From Spirogloea muscicola (lineage: Eukaryota; Streptophyta; Zygnematophyceae; Spirogloeales; Spirogloeaceae): a stretch of 28,614 nucleotides of DNA. This document shows positions 12,538 through 22,100 of this stretch, piece after piece. Location: assembly GCA_009602725.1 (NCBI GenBank), contig WELB01000053.1, forward strand, positions 655,172-683,785. Reading direction: 5' to 3'. A program made the position numbers and the translations under genes. Every line of letters starts with the position of its first letter. Position 1 is the first letter of the stretch. The notes beneath the pieces are model-generated. The model had not been told where the DNA came from. It saw only the letters and a list, made by a program, of their open reading frames with translations, and ran no database searches.

Positions 12538-13330
12538 TCAGTACCCACGAGTGAGCAACATCAGGTCTGAGTAGCTCGCTGCAGGGAAAGAGGCACTCCG
12601 CCGAGACCCAGAGGCGGCGGCCATAGCACGGCCTGCTCGCGTGTGGACGGCGTGGGCAAGGGAAGCGTTGAAGCGGTACCGCCAGGCGCATGCGGAAGAC
12701 TTGGGCGAGCGAACCGGGCGGCATTGAAGCCGGGCATCGCCCCTGGCAGACCCGGCCGCCGGTCAATGGCCTGGCGGGCAAGCCGCTGAAGGAGATCCAG
12801 CCAGCGGCTGCCGAAAGCCCCGTGTACATTCATCGCCAAGGCCGCGAATTCATTAACAACCGGGTGATCAGCATGTTTTCGCTCCTTTCCCCGGGCCGCC
12901 AGGCCGACCGCGTGCCTTGCAAACGACGCCGATCTGGTGAATTTGGCGTAGTCGAAGCAGTCAGTTGTCACCACATCGGCGATGATGCGGGGACCGCCGC
13001 CGGGCGGGATGGCGACCAGGTCGGCGCGTCGTGTTTGGGGCTGGCCGTCCGCGCCCAGCTGGATGGGCATTATTGAGGAGTTCTCCACAGCCACCTTGAA
13101 GCCTCCGTAAACACCCCCTGCATATCATCTCGCAGGAGATCGTGGGAAGCGGTCCACTCGCCCCCGTGCGTGCAACGGAGCATATGCGCAGCCAGCTCTT
13201 CTGAGTCAGCGTGACGGGCACCGCACTCGCACTGAGTGACGCCCACGAGGCGGGGAGGAGGCCCAAGAGCCGGTGGACCGCAGTCCTGAAGACCTCATCG
13301 GGCATGGTGAGCGCCGCGTGGAGAGGGAGC
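12538..13330 (-). pseudogene. Second RT-RLE retrotransposon copy, 3' third only
   Basis: The fragment begins at SALPLHAALTMPDEVFRTAVHRLLGLLP (SALPIHDALRMPDAAFRTAVHRLLGL in the large copy). After frame breaks it continues through the finger region and then ENSSIMPIQLGADGQPQTRR, ADLV, RIIADVVTTD, GKERKHADH and VHGAFGSRWLDLLQRLAR. Another shift follows, and it ends SDLMLLTRGY with stop TGA at 12538-12540. At least three frame changes are present. The endonuclease acidic residues are kept, which allows them to be recognised as conserved between copies. Confidence 0.85.
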
Positions 13331-13339
13331 GCTGATAAG

Positions 13340-13478
13340 GAAGGAAGGGCTCGCCCATTGAGGGATAGGGGCTGGAAAAGCCAGCTCAAAACAGAATGAA
13401 CAAAGTACGAGAAGGGGGCCAGGGGAAGCGCTAAGAACAACAAGCACAACAAGAAACAAAGCAGCTACGTATTATTCA
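13340..13478 (-). repeat. Tail-only unit (form A), tandem to the next
   Basis: On the minus strand it starts at CTGAATAATACGTAGCTGC, corresponding to the stop codon region of a full copy, and runs through CCCCTGGCCCCCTTCTCGT, TTTGTTCATTC, GAGCTGG-CTTTT-CCAGCCCC and CCCTCAATGGGCGAGCCC. The coding fragment of the second copy begins directly after it. It lies in direct tandem with 13483-13617. Confidence 0.78.
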
Positions 13479-13482
13479 GTAG

Positions 13483-13617
13483 AGAGAAGGGCTCGCCCAT
13501 TGAGGATAGGGGCTGGAAAAAGCCAGCCCAGAGAAGAATGTACAAAGGACGAGAAGGGGCCAGGGGAAGTACGAAGAACAACAAGCACAGAAAAGAAGCG
13601 AAGCAGCTACGAAGCAC
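13483..13617 (-). repeat. 3' untranslated tail (form A) of the 13618-13700 fragment
   Basis: The tail follows the LLSRGY stop at 13618. It holds GTGCTTCGTAGCTGCTTCGC, CCCCTGGCCCCTTCTCGTCC, TTTGTACATTC, GGGCTGG-CTTTTT-CCAGCCC and TATCCTCAATGGGCGAGCCC. Identity with 9305-9440 is about 90 percent by eye. Confidence 0.82.
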
Positions 13618-13700
13618 TCAGTAACCCCTGCTAAGCAGCTTCAGGTCAGAGAAGCTAGGCTCCTGGAAGTGGGTCCCCTGGCCAGAGGAAGAGGCAGCAG
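13618..13700 (-). pseudogene. C-terminal end fragment of an RT-RLE retrotransposon
   Basis: The minus strand encodes RALTAASSSGQGTHFQEPSF and SDLKLLSRGY-stop, matching RALAAASGFRQGDVFPPASY and SDLHLLTRGY-stop of the large copy. Only the last 27-30 residues remain. It is joined upstream to an inverted tail. Confidence 0.8.
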
Positions 13701-13797
13701 TGAGGGCTCTGCTGTCCTGCTGACCTTGTCCATTCTTTTGGGCTGGCCTCTCCCAGCAACCGGTTAATCTGGCCGCGCTTGCTCTGCTGATAACCAC
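13701..13797 (+). repeat. Inverted tail unit (form C), plus orientation
   Basis: The plus strand reads TGACCTTGTCCATTCTTTTG, then GGCTGGCCTCTCCCAGCAAC and TTAATCTGGCCGCGCTTGCT. This is the inverse of 9763-9833, the tail of the large copy. The two lie about 3.9 kb apart and bracket most of the minus-oriented array. Confidence 0.8.
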
Positions 13798-13815
13798 GCC
13801 TCTGCTGATAACCAC
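13781..13815. repeat. 17-18-nt tandem duplication
   Basis: GCTCTGCTGATAACCAC at 13781-13797 is followed by GCCTCTGCTGATAACCAC at 13798-13815. It lies at the outer edge of the inverted tail unit, so it may be a target-site duplication or a simple slippage product. Confidence 0.7.
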
Positions 13816-13893
13816 ACCGCCGCCCCTGGGGAAGAGGCTGAGAGGAGCCGGGCGCGGCCACGAAGGTCAGACGGAAGTGAGAAGCTCCACCAC
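13816..13893 (-). pseudogene. Internal fragment of an RT-RLE retrotransposon
   Basis: The minus strand encodes SDLRGRARLLSASSPGAAVW and LSA, matching ADLRGRARLLSASSPGAAAW and LSA of the large copy (between the thumb and the finger). It is bounded by a form B tail on its 5' side and by the 17-nt duplication and inverted tail on its 3' side. Confidence 0.75.
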
Positions 13894-13904
13894 CTGGTCA
13901 GAAG

Positions 13905-14000
13905 AAGTGCGCGCCCATAGAGAAGAGGGGCTGGCAAAGCCAGCCCAAAAAGGAATGGACAATGTCCAAAGCCAAAGAAAGAGGAGCCGGAGAAAGCGGT
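13905..14000 (-). repeat. Retrotransposon tail unit (form B)
   Basis: Minus strand: CCGGCTCCTCTTTCTTTGGC, TTTGGACATTGTCCATTCC, GGGCTGG-CTTTG-CCAGCCC, then CTTCTCTATGGGCGCGCAC. Nearly identical to the distal part of 12401-12537. The coding fragment 13816-13893 begins right after it. Confidence 0.8.
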
Positions 14001-14506
14001 CAGAGGCCGCTTTTTCAACCAGCGCCGTGGGCACGCGGGTGAGGGGTGTGGGCGAGGTGGGGTAAAAGGGACAATCCGCTCCGACATCTTGGGGTGGACC
14101 GCCAGGAGCCCGTCGCGGGCACAGCAGAGGGCAACCTGGAAAGGCAGCTGGCCGATCTCCACTTCAGCTGCCGCCCGCTCCACGGCGCGCTGGCCGTGGC
14201 GGCCGTCGAGAAGTCGCCAGCTGGCGTATCCAGATAGGTGCCTACCTGCTTACTCGACACGCGGCAGCAATGATCTCTGCCAGCTGGCGGTATGCCAGGG
14301 GGCTGCCGACTGTACGGAAAGGTGGGGCGGGCGGGGTTTGTCCGCTAGCGGCGGGGACTGCGGATCCATCAGACTTAGCTAGCGGGGCAGCGAGCAGCGC
14401 AAGGTGCCGCTTCCTCGACATCTTCCGGGTAGTCACAGGACCGGGCCCATAGGGCTGCCAGCCGCGGCCGACCGCCCTAGGCGTCTCCACAGCCCGAGGG
14501 CGGCGT

Positions 14507-14538
<32 letters not shown>
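14001..14538. other. Upstream region of the GRAS gene
   Basis: No separate gene is supported. The stretch holds the likely promoter and 5' untranslated region of the GRAS gene, and it ends in a (GGC)n run at 14502-14537. In-frame stops in the GRAS frame (TAG at 14430) show that the first exon does not extend far upstream. Confidence 0.5.
14502..14537. repeat. (GGC)n trinucleotide run
   Basis: A run of about 11 GGC units lies just before the proposed GRAS start. Further GGC-rich runs at about 14904-14945 and 15103-15131 encode polyglycine inside exon 1. Such runs are prone to slippage and assembly errors. Confidence 0.85.
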
Positions 14539-14539
<1 letters not shown>

Positions 14540-17186
14540 TGGCCATGCTGGATCGGCGCCGGCGCGGTGGTACCGATGGCGGCGGCGGCGGCAGCGGCNG
14601 CGGTCGCCGAGGCCGCCGTCACCGCCGGCTGTCGGCCATGGCGGCAGCGGCGGCCAGAGCGGCTGCGACAGCTGCGGGCAGTCCGACGAGGACGCGAGGC
14701 CGCCGCCGCCGTTTGACGGCTTGGCCGCCGCCGCGACGGCCGCCGCGGCGGACGGCAGCTCGCTCCACGGCGTCGACCACAGTGGCGGCAGCGGCGCCAG
14801 CGAGCTGGTGGCTGTTGAGGCCGAGGCCAGCGACTACGGCGAGACGCCGAGCTGGTGGCAGCTAGACATCGCGCCGCTGCTCGAGTGCTGCCTGGAAGGC
14901 GGAGGCGGCGACGGCGGCGGCGGCGGCGACGGCGGCGGCAGCGGCAATGGCAACTACGTGGCCTCGTCGGGCGACCTGAGGGCCTCCTCGCCGGACTCGT
15001 CATCCCTAGCCAGCGGCCCGCACGACAGCGCCATGTCCTCGGCCGCCATTGTGGAGGACCATTCGCTGGACCTCGTACCGATGGCCGCAGTCTCGCTTGC
15101 GGGCGGCGGCGGCGGCGGCGGCGGCGGCGGCCTGGAAGACCTCCCGGGGCTGCCTGCCGGCGCCGGCCTTTCCAGGCCGCAGGCCTGGCTGTCCGCCGGC
15201 GGCGCCGCCGTCGGTGGGGCTGTCGTGGCTTTCGACCAGCCTTCTGCGACTGGCCATGAGGACGCCGCCGAGCGCTTTCTGCCGGCAACGCCATGGCAGC
15301 TGCGGCACCAGCCGGTCTTCCACCTCGACAGCTTCTTCCTGCCGACCGGCAGCCAGGCCACGGCCGCCGCCGAGGCCGCCGGCGCGACTGGCCGGCGCAG
15401 CCGCGGCCTGCAGCTGCGCAGCCAGCTCGTGGCCTTCGCCGAGGCAATCGCGACCGACGACTGGCAGCGCGCCAAGTTCCTGCTCAGCCTCCTCAAGCGC
15501 GAGGCGCAGCCCAGCGGCGACGCCTCGCAGCGCACCGCCTACCTCTTTGTCGAGGCGCTCAAGGAGCGCATCGGCTTTGGCGAGGGCTCGGCGCTCATCG
15601 CCGCCGGCAGCGGCCCAAGGCCGCCGCCCAAGGAGCTCGGCGCCGCCATCGGCGCCGTCTGCGACGCGCTGCCGTTCGTGCGCTTCGCCCACATGTCCGC
15701 CGGCGTGGCCATGCTGGATGCATTGCGCTCCGACCGTTACGTGCACATCCTCGACCTCTCGTCTTGGCAGGTAGGCGCGAGGCACCCGCCTCGAGTCTTG
15801 GCCAGGATCTCAGACTTTCAACGGTAACTGTAACAGTCAATTACTGTGACAGTTTAGCTATCAGAGTGTGTCAAAGGGGACCGACACTATTTGGTGTGAC
15901 CTGCGCAGGGCGGGCAATGGGAGTCGGTGATTCGCGCGTTTGCCGCGAGGCCGCAGGGCCCGCCACGGCTGCGCATCACGGTGCTGCCATGCAGCCCCGA
16001 CGCCAACTTCAACAAGCCGCCTCGCATGGCATACGAGGAGATGCAGCGCCAGCTGTCGCTGCTCGCCGCCTCGCTGGCAGTGCCATTCGAGTACCGCATC
16101 CTCGGCGGCGCGCTCGAGGACCTGCGTCCCGAGACGCTGGCGCTCGAGCCCGGCGAGGCGCTGGCTGTCAATGCCGTCATCCGCCTGCACACGGTGCCGG
16201 ATGAGAAAGTGCTGCACTCGAACCCACGTGCCAAGGTCCTACGACTTCTGCGGTCCCTCAACCCTACCATCTTGGTTGTGGTTGAGAAGCACAGCAATGG
16301 CAGCAGCCCATTCTTCCTCCAGCGCTTCCAGCAGGTCACACCACTAGCCCTATGTGCACCTGTAAGCTTGTTGACTAGCATACACAAGTGACGGTTTGCA
16401 GTTATGGCAGTCAAGCTGTCGTGAAGCTGACCGCTCTAGCACGCAAGTTTTGTTTAATTTGTAATCCTCTTTCACCAATTGCCTGCCCCAAAGCTTGGCA
16501 ACTTGGTTCCACCTGACTGCAACTCACAGCAACACTGAGCTGCCCACCCACGCACCACGTGTCCTGCAGTCCCTTGACGCCATGCAGGTGGTCATGGCGG
16601 CAGTCGACTCATTTATGCCACGCACGAGCAAGGACCGGTACGTGTTTGAGAAGCATGCGCTGGGCGCGGAGATCATGAACCTGGTGGCGTATGAGGGCCT
16701 CCAACGCACGCGGCGGACCGAGTATCTGCCCAAGTGGCAGAGCCGCCTGCGTGAGAGCGGCTTTTGCAGCAGGTGGAAGTCTTATTCTGGCCTCTTGGCA
16801 TATATATGTCATTTGTCTAACCAGCAGGAGCCCCTCCGTATCCTCTTCAATAAGCCTGTCAATGATGCATACCACGACGCATCCACTTACGAAGCAGGCA
16901 CCATGCATTCCATGCAACTCCCCTTATTCTCAAATATAGCTTGTGAATGGCTGCTTGTGATCATGGTAGCAAGGGTCCAGCAATCTGTTGTATACAATCA
17001 AGGAAGCTGATAATCCGCAAGCGCACGGCGTGGTGCAGGCCATTTTCCCCGGCGGCACTGAGGGAGGTGAAAGCATTGGTGGAGCAGTTCACGGGCACAG
17101 AAGTGAAGGACCAGGGCGGCGCACTCATGCTGTCCTACAAGGACTTCCCCATCATGCACGCCACTGCGTGGCAGCCTGCATTCTGA
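14539..17186 (+). CDS. GRAS-domain transcription regulator, 4 exons
   Basis: Exons: 14539-15770, 15909-16361, 16570-16772, 17039-17186, phases 0, 0 and 2; about 678 aa. GRAS proteins are plant nuclear regulators that work through partner proteins. Seen: a glycine-rich disordered N-terminus; a leucine-heptad region (LVAFAEAIATDDWQRAKFLL, SAGVAMLDAL); the VHIID motif as VHILDLSSWQ; PRLRIT; the PFYRE-type block FEYRILGGALEDLRP with LAVNAVIRLH; LNPTILVVVEKHSNGSSPFF; KHALGAEIMNLVAYEG; and a C-terminal SAW motif (FPIMHATAWQPAF). The exon 2 donor at 16362 (GTAAGC) is preferred over 16335 because it keeps the usual spacing to SLDA. The start is uncertain: ATG 14539 has a good context but lies in frame 1, while all conserved sequence is in frame 3, and an N sits between them at 14599. 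One missing base there would reconcile them. The subfamily is not assigned. Confidence 0.9.
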
Positions 17187-18489
17187 TTCACCCCTTGCTC
17201 AGATGCTTGCCCTCTCTTATGCAATGGGGAAATGCAGCCCCCCAGCTGATGCTGGCCTTCAGCTAGTGTCTATATGTCAAGGTATTAGACTCCTCATGTC
17301 TGCTCCATGCACTTACTGCTGGACTGAACATGGCTCGGGCACAGTTTTGGCCACCTGCCGTATACTTCGGTCCTGCCTCACGTGCTTTGGCCCTCACTGA
17401 GCAGAGTACTCGCATCTGGTTGCTACATATCTGCAGCCCAGGAGAAGACTGGGAAAAGGTTTGACAGCAGTTGAGACAAAGAGGCGTCAGCTGTAGCAAG
17501 GCTGCCAGGGACACCGACCAGAGAGTGAGCAAGGCCCAGTTTTTGCCAAGCACAAGAAAAGCACGTACAAGAATGTAGGCTGCCTGCTGCAATATCGAGC
17601 CACTCACTAGACGCTTGTCAACCTGTAGGAATTGCAATCTAAGTCTTGAATGGCAGCTATCAAAGCCCCTGGCCCCCTGCCGGAAGGAAGTAGGACTTGC
17701 TGGGTGGGGTGGACATCACGGTCGACATCACGGTCGGGCAAGGAAGCTGGAGACTACACATTTCCACTTCACAAATTTGAGGTTTGGAGGGTTTTTGAGT
17801 GCCTCTACTTGGTGATGCTATGACATCACACCTGGTCCAAGCGCCAGAGTCTTGAATGGCCTCCATGATGCTTCAGTCTGCACTTTTATGTGCGCCCCAG
17901 CATGCAGGTGCAAGGTAGCGGCGGCTTGCTTTCTGCTGGCAGAGAGGCCATCACCGAAAGCCTTGCATGGCCTTCAATGCAGAGGCCAGATAGCCTGCGC
18001 TCCTGTGTCTGAGAACAGACAGCAGCTGCAGCGTACGACGCGCTGTGACGCTTTTAGTGGGTCTGACGCGGATATGCCAGCTTGCAGCCCTATGCTCTAT
18101 GCTCAGTCAAGTTGATCAAAGGGAAGAACTTCCCTGGTACACCAAGCAGTGCAGTAGATGGACTTCACGCGAATTTAAGCTGTTTGGCGGGCCCAGCAAC
18201 ACCACTCTTTGCATCCCAAGCAAACTTTACTTCCTCGACACCACAACTACACATCTCCACCTGCCAAGGGCCAGGTCATCGAGCTACATAATGCCGCCTG
18301 AAGTGCTACTACTGACCTGTTGCAGGATGTCCAGTCTTTACTACTACATTATGCTGAGGCGGTCGAGGTATTCCAGGAAAGACAGAAATTTCATAGGCAC
18401 ATCATTGACGCCACTTGCCTTCAATTCTCGTCATTCTGCCATTCTCTTGAATTGAGAAGGCGGCGACAAGGGAGTGGAAAGGAGAAACA
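17187..18489. other. Spacer between convergent genes
   Basis: No coding sequence or RNA gene is supported. It contains the GRAS 3' untranslated region and a small tandem duplication, GACATCACGGTC twice, at about 17709-17733. Open frames are short and featureless. Confidence 0.55.
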
Positions 18490-18690
18490 GCTCTTCCAAT
18501 GCAAGGCAATGGCTGTGAGAGGCCAGCCCAAAGTAGTGAACCACCGAAATGTGTGTCCGTGACTCATGCGAGTGGAGGCTCAATAAGCTCTAGTCAGCAA
18601 GTGCAGATCCAAATGACTAGAGGGCGGAGAAGCGTCGCCCTATTGGAACCTAGAAGCAGCAGCCAAGGCGGAGGGGGAAGTATTCTCACA
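18490..18690 (-). pseudogene. Decayed 3' end of an RT-RLE retrotransposon
   Basis: The minus strand encodes ALAAASRFQ, then (after a stop) GDASPPSSHLDLHLLTRA, matching ALAAASGFRQGDVFPPASYS and DLHLLTRGY of the large copy. Downstream on the minus strand, at 18503-18530, the remnant GGGCTGGCCTCTCACAGCC is the hairpin tail with one imperfect arm. It is a lone fragment 4.5 kb from the main nest. Confidence 0.7.
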
Positions 18691-19197
18691 AGGAGGGCGT
18701 GCGGCGCGCATGCATGGGAAGATAGGCCCGAGCCGAGCCAACACAAGCGAAGGGTGAAGGGAGTGGAAGCGATGGGGCTCCACAGAGCGAAGCTCAGGTC
18801 TAGGAGGGGCTAAGAAGGAAAAGAGCATGGCTGGAAAGGGCCTTAGGGGCAACAGTGGCTGTTATTGCTAATGGATTGATGTCCCTCCGACTGCATTGCT
18901 GATGGATCAGGCCCTGCTGTCTTGCAGGTGTGCAACTGATCACAATTCCAGCTTCAAAGCTCCTTGGCTCTACATAGATGCCAAGTGGCCTGGCGCATTC
19001 CCAGCGACCGGTCTTTGCGCTTGCCTTTACAGCCTGTTTACCTTGTGGGGCCCCATTATTACTACACGATGATGTAACAGCTGATTGACCAATCTGGCGA
19101 CTTGCATCAAACACAGGAGCATTGACTTTGGGCTTGAGCTTGACAAAAAAGCATAGTGGATGAGACCCTAACCTGATTCACCTGACATTCTGATAAT
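18691..19197. other. Spacer, probable MSH6 3' untranslated region
   Basis: No gene is seen. The part next to 19198 should be the 3' untranslated region of the minus-strand MSH6 gene. No polyadenylation motif could be assigned with confidence. Confidence 0.5.
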
Positions 19198-22100
19198 CTA
19201 TGCCAACCTCTCTGGCCAATTTTCATCGTTCCATGTTCTTGCAAGTTGCCAAGCTAGCTGCCAGCCCTCAGTATTGCTGGTGGCACCTCTACTTCTACAA
19301 CCCAGAACATGGTGGACAAGCTCTCGCTCCCTGTCACTGAGGCTCCTATGCACTTGCAGTGATCTTCCATCGAGCACCTCGCTAAGGCACTCGCCATCAA
19401 CACCAACGGTGCGTGCAGATGCAGACCGAGATGCCTCCCCCTCCTTCAGCTCGAGCTCTGCAGCCCGCAAGGCCGCCCTGCAGATGACAGACTCAGGCAT
19501 GCCTGCACACATTCTTTCAGAATTATGAGTTCCTTGCCAAGAGACGAATGAAGACACCTCCAAATGCACATGCTCTTTGCACAGACACAACGCAATTTGC
19601 ACTTGACCCTGATATTGAGGTCAGGTCCATGCTGTTGCTGCATCGTTCCCACTTAATCAAGGGCTTGAGAAGCAAACTCAAACTGAAAGGGGATAAATGG
19701 TGGTAACAACATTAGCTCTTGAGACAACCAACCAATTGTGTCAAGGACATCATACTACGTACTGAGGATGAGGCAGAGGCAAGCCAAGGAATGGAGATTC
19801 AGGAGAAGGGGCACTTAAGGATCTTGGCTTAGGCTGACGGCTGCTTTGGTATGTAGACGACTGCTTTGGTATGTAGGGGTTTGGTATGTGTGGTCAGGGT
19901 CTGGGGCCAAGGCTTACCAGCAAGTCGAGCAACATTGATACCGTAGCTCTTGGGACAGGCTCCATCGGCCAGCTTGTACAAGAATGTGACCTCTGGGGCA
20001 CTACTGCTGACATGACCTTCACCAGAGTCGCGAACCTTGCACGCCATATGATACAGCCCGACCTGGAGGTTGCAGAAAAGCCATTTGAGGGTTTGCATGA
20101 AGGCCCATCTAGTGCTGTTTTGGTTGCAGTGGAAGGGCATCTGGATGAGAAGATGGAAGTCCAAGTAGGACTAGGTCCACTCATGACGGTGCCTTAGCTT
20201 GTTAACATACTTAAACTTGCATACAAAATTCTGAAGCTGCTATACGTCAAGCCTAAGTCAGTTGATACCTTGGGGTCGTCCGAGTGGTCGTCGGCCAGTC
20301 GATGGTAGTGCGTGGAAAAGAGCCCGAGGCACTGTGTCTCGTGCGCCAGATAGTGCAGCACAGCGTGGCTGTCGACAAGCAGTCGAGGTCACACACGAAG
20401 AAGCGAGCCTGAAGCTGTCAGAATGACATCAATTATCGAGAGTACAAGCCCTCCTTGCCTTTCACCTAATCGGGAGAATAAGTGCAGCTGATAAACATTG
20501 TGGAGGACCAACTTTGAGGCAAGGCCGGCTGGACACGAGGCAACATTCCAGCTTGTACAGATGCTTGTTTAGAGTATTTGAGAGCTTGATTTAGGCAATA
20601 TTAGGCATCTGCAAAAGTCACCCAGCTTCCACTTTGCCACGAGAGTGAGGACTTCAGCACCCTCCTAGCGAGCGGGCATAAGCGGAACTCACGCAATCGC
20701 CTGCCCATCCGACGTCGCCGTACCTCGGCCTAGCTCGTCCAGAGCTACCAGGGACCTCGCTGTGGCATTCCTCTGCTCAAACACAGGCCCGTATCGTCAG
20801 CGCCCCTTCCATTGCTGGACTTGTCTCCTGACCCTCTTCTTCCCAAGCCCACACCAAGCTGTAAATAAATTAGGTGTGGCTTTTGTATGGGTTTGGACAC
20901 TTGATTCAGTGTAGATAGTGTAATGTAAGTCTGTTTACCAGCATTGTGGCAGTCTCTGAGAGTTCCAAGAGGAAGGTGGACTGGCCGGCCATGATGTGAT
21001 CCTTGGCCCCCATGCGCACAAAGAGGCGGTCCACCGGGGTGAAACGAAACGACTCAGCCGGGACGTCTGCTCCAACCTTCACAGTAGAAACTCATGTCCA
21101 GTCCTTGTCACTGACATTGTAAAGCTTAGACAGCAGATTGAGAACCAATGAAGTACAGATCATGTGCACCCAGTCAACGTCTCTTGACTACAAGCTGCCA
21201 GTTGTAGGACACCTGCAGCTTGGTCTAGCCTGACCCTTTGCAACCATGTACTACATCAGGCTAGTAGTAGTGTGATATTGAGGAGTACCCCTACATCTAT
21301 TGCTTCTCCACACTGCTAAGACCTCAAAACCTACACCAGATCGATTTATGTTCCCGCTAGTTCACGTCTTTGAGCCAAGCCGACGATGAAGGGAGTTTGA
21401 TGCAAGCCTAGAACCTGGGCCATCACAACGGCGAGGCAGAGCTGCCGCAGCAACGTAGACTTCCCGCCCATGTTGGGACCAGTCAGGAGCATAAAGTGGG
21501 GGCGGCACCCCAGCTCCTCATCTACAGCTCCCCCCAGGAACGTGTCGTTTGGCACGAACGAGCCGCCGCCGGCCAGGCCGCCGCCCAGGACAGGGTGGCG
21601 CAGGCGCTCGGCATGGAGCTGCTGCTGACCCTGGCCGGTGGGGTTGGCAATGACAGTCGGCCGGCACATTGGCCTTTCCGAGTAGGCGCTCACCAGCGCC
21701 AGGCTGCTCAGTACGTCCAACTCTGGTGAGCACCAAGAGACCCTCTTCGTGAGTACCTCCGAGCCATAACAGCAGCAAGAAGGTGCAAAGTATGGTGTCA
21801 TGGCCTGCAGCTTTATGGGCTCATAGGACTCTAATATACATTACTATGTCTTAAGTAGGATCATTAGGCTTGAATAGGCTTGAATATTACCAGCGACGCA
21901 GCTGGCCAAGGATGTCCACTTGTCCATCTCCACTGCAAACGCGGCTCGCAGGCGAGCCAAGATGCCGCCCAGCGCCTCTTTCCTCTGCTGCTCGAAATCG
22001 CCCAGCTCAAGCAGCAGCTCCTTGATCTCCGGCGTCCAGTAACGCTTGTACCCCTACAAGACGCGCGAGCTCGAAGCCATCAATGAGCAAATGGATGAGA

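Noticed and set aside
9877-14000. DNA transposon flanked by terminal inverted repeats
   Set aside because: The inverted units are copies of a retrotransposon 3' tail, and the enclosed coding sequence is a reverse transcriptase with RLE; no transposase is present.
14242-15447. A 401-residue minus-strand open frame, Arg/Pro-rich
   Set aside because: It lies opposite GRAS exon 1 and its composition is that of the reverse complement of GGC/GCC-rich coding sequence. It has no domain.
16335-16361. GRAS exon 2 ending at GTCACA (16335)
   Set aside because: This would delete about nine residues between FLQRF and SLDA, which the family keeps. The GTAAGC donor at 16362 restores nearly the usual spacing with the same phase.
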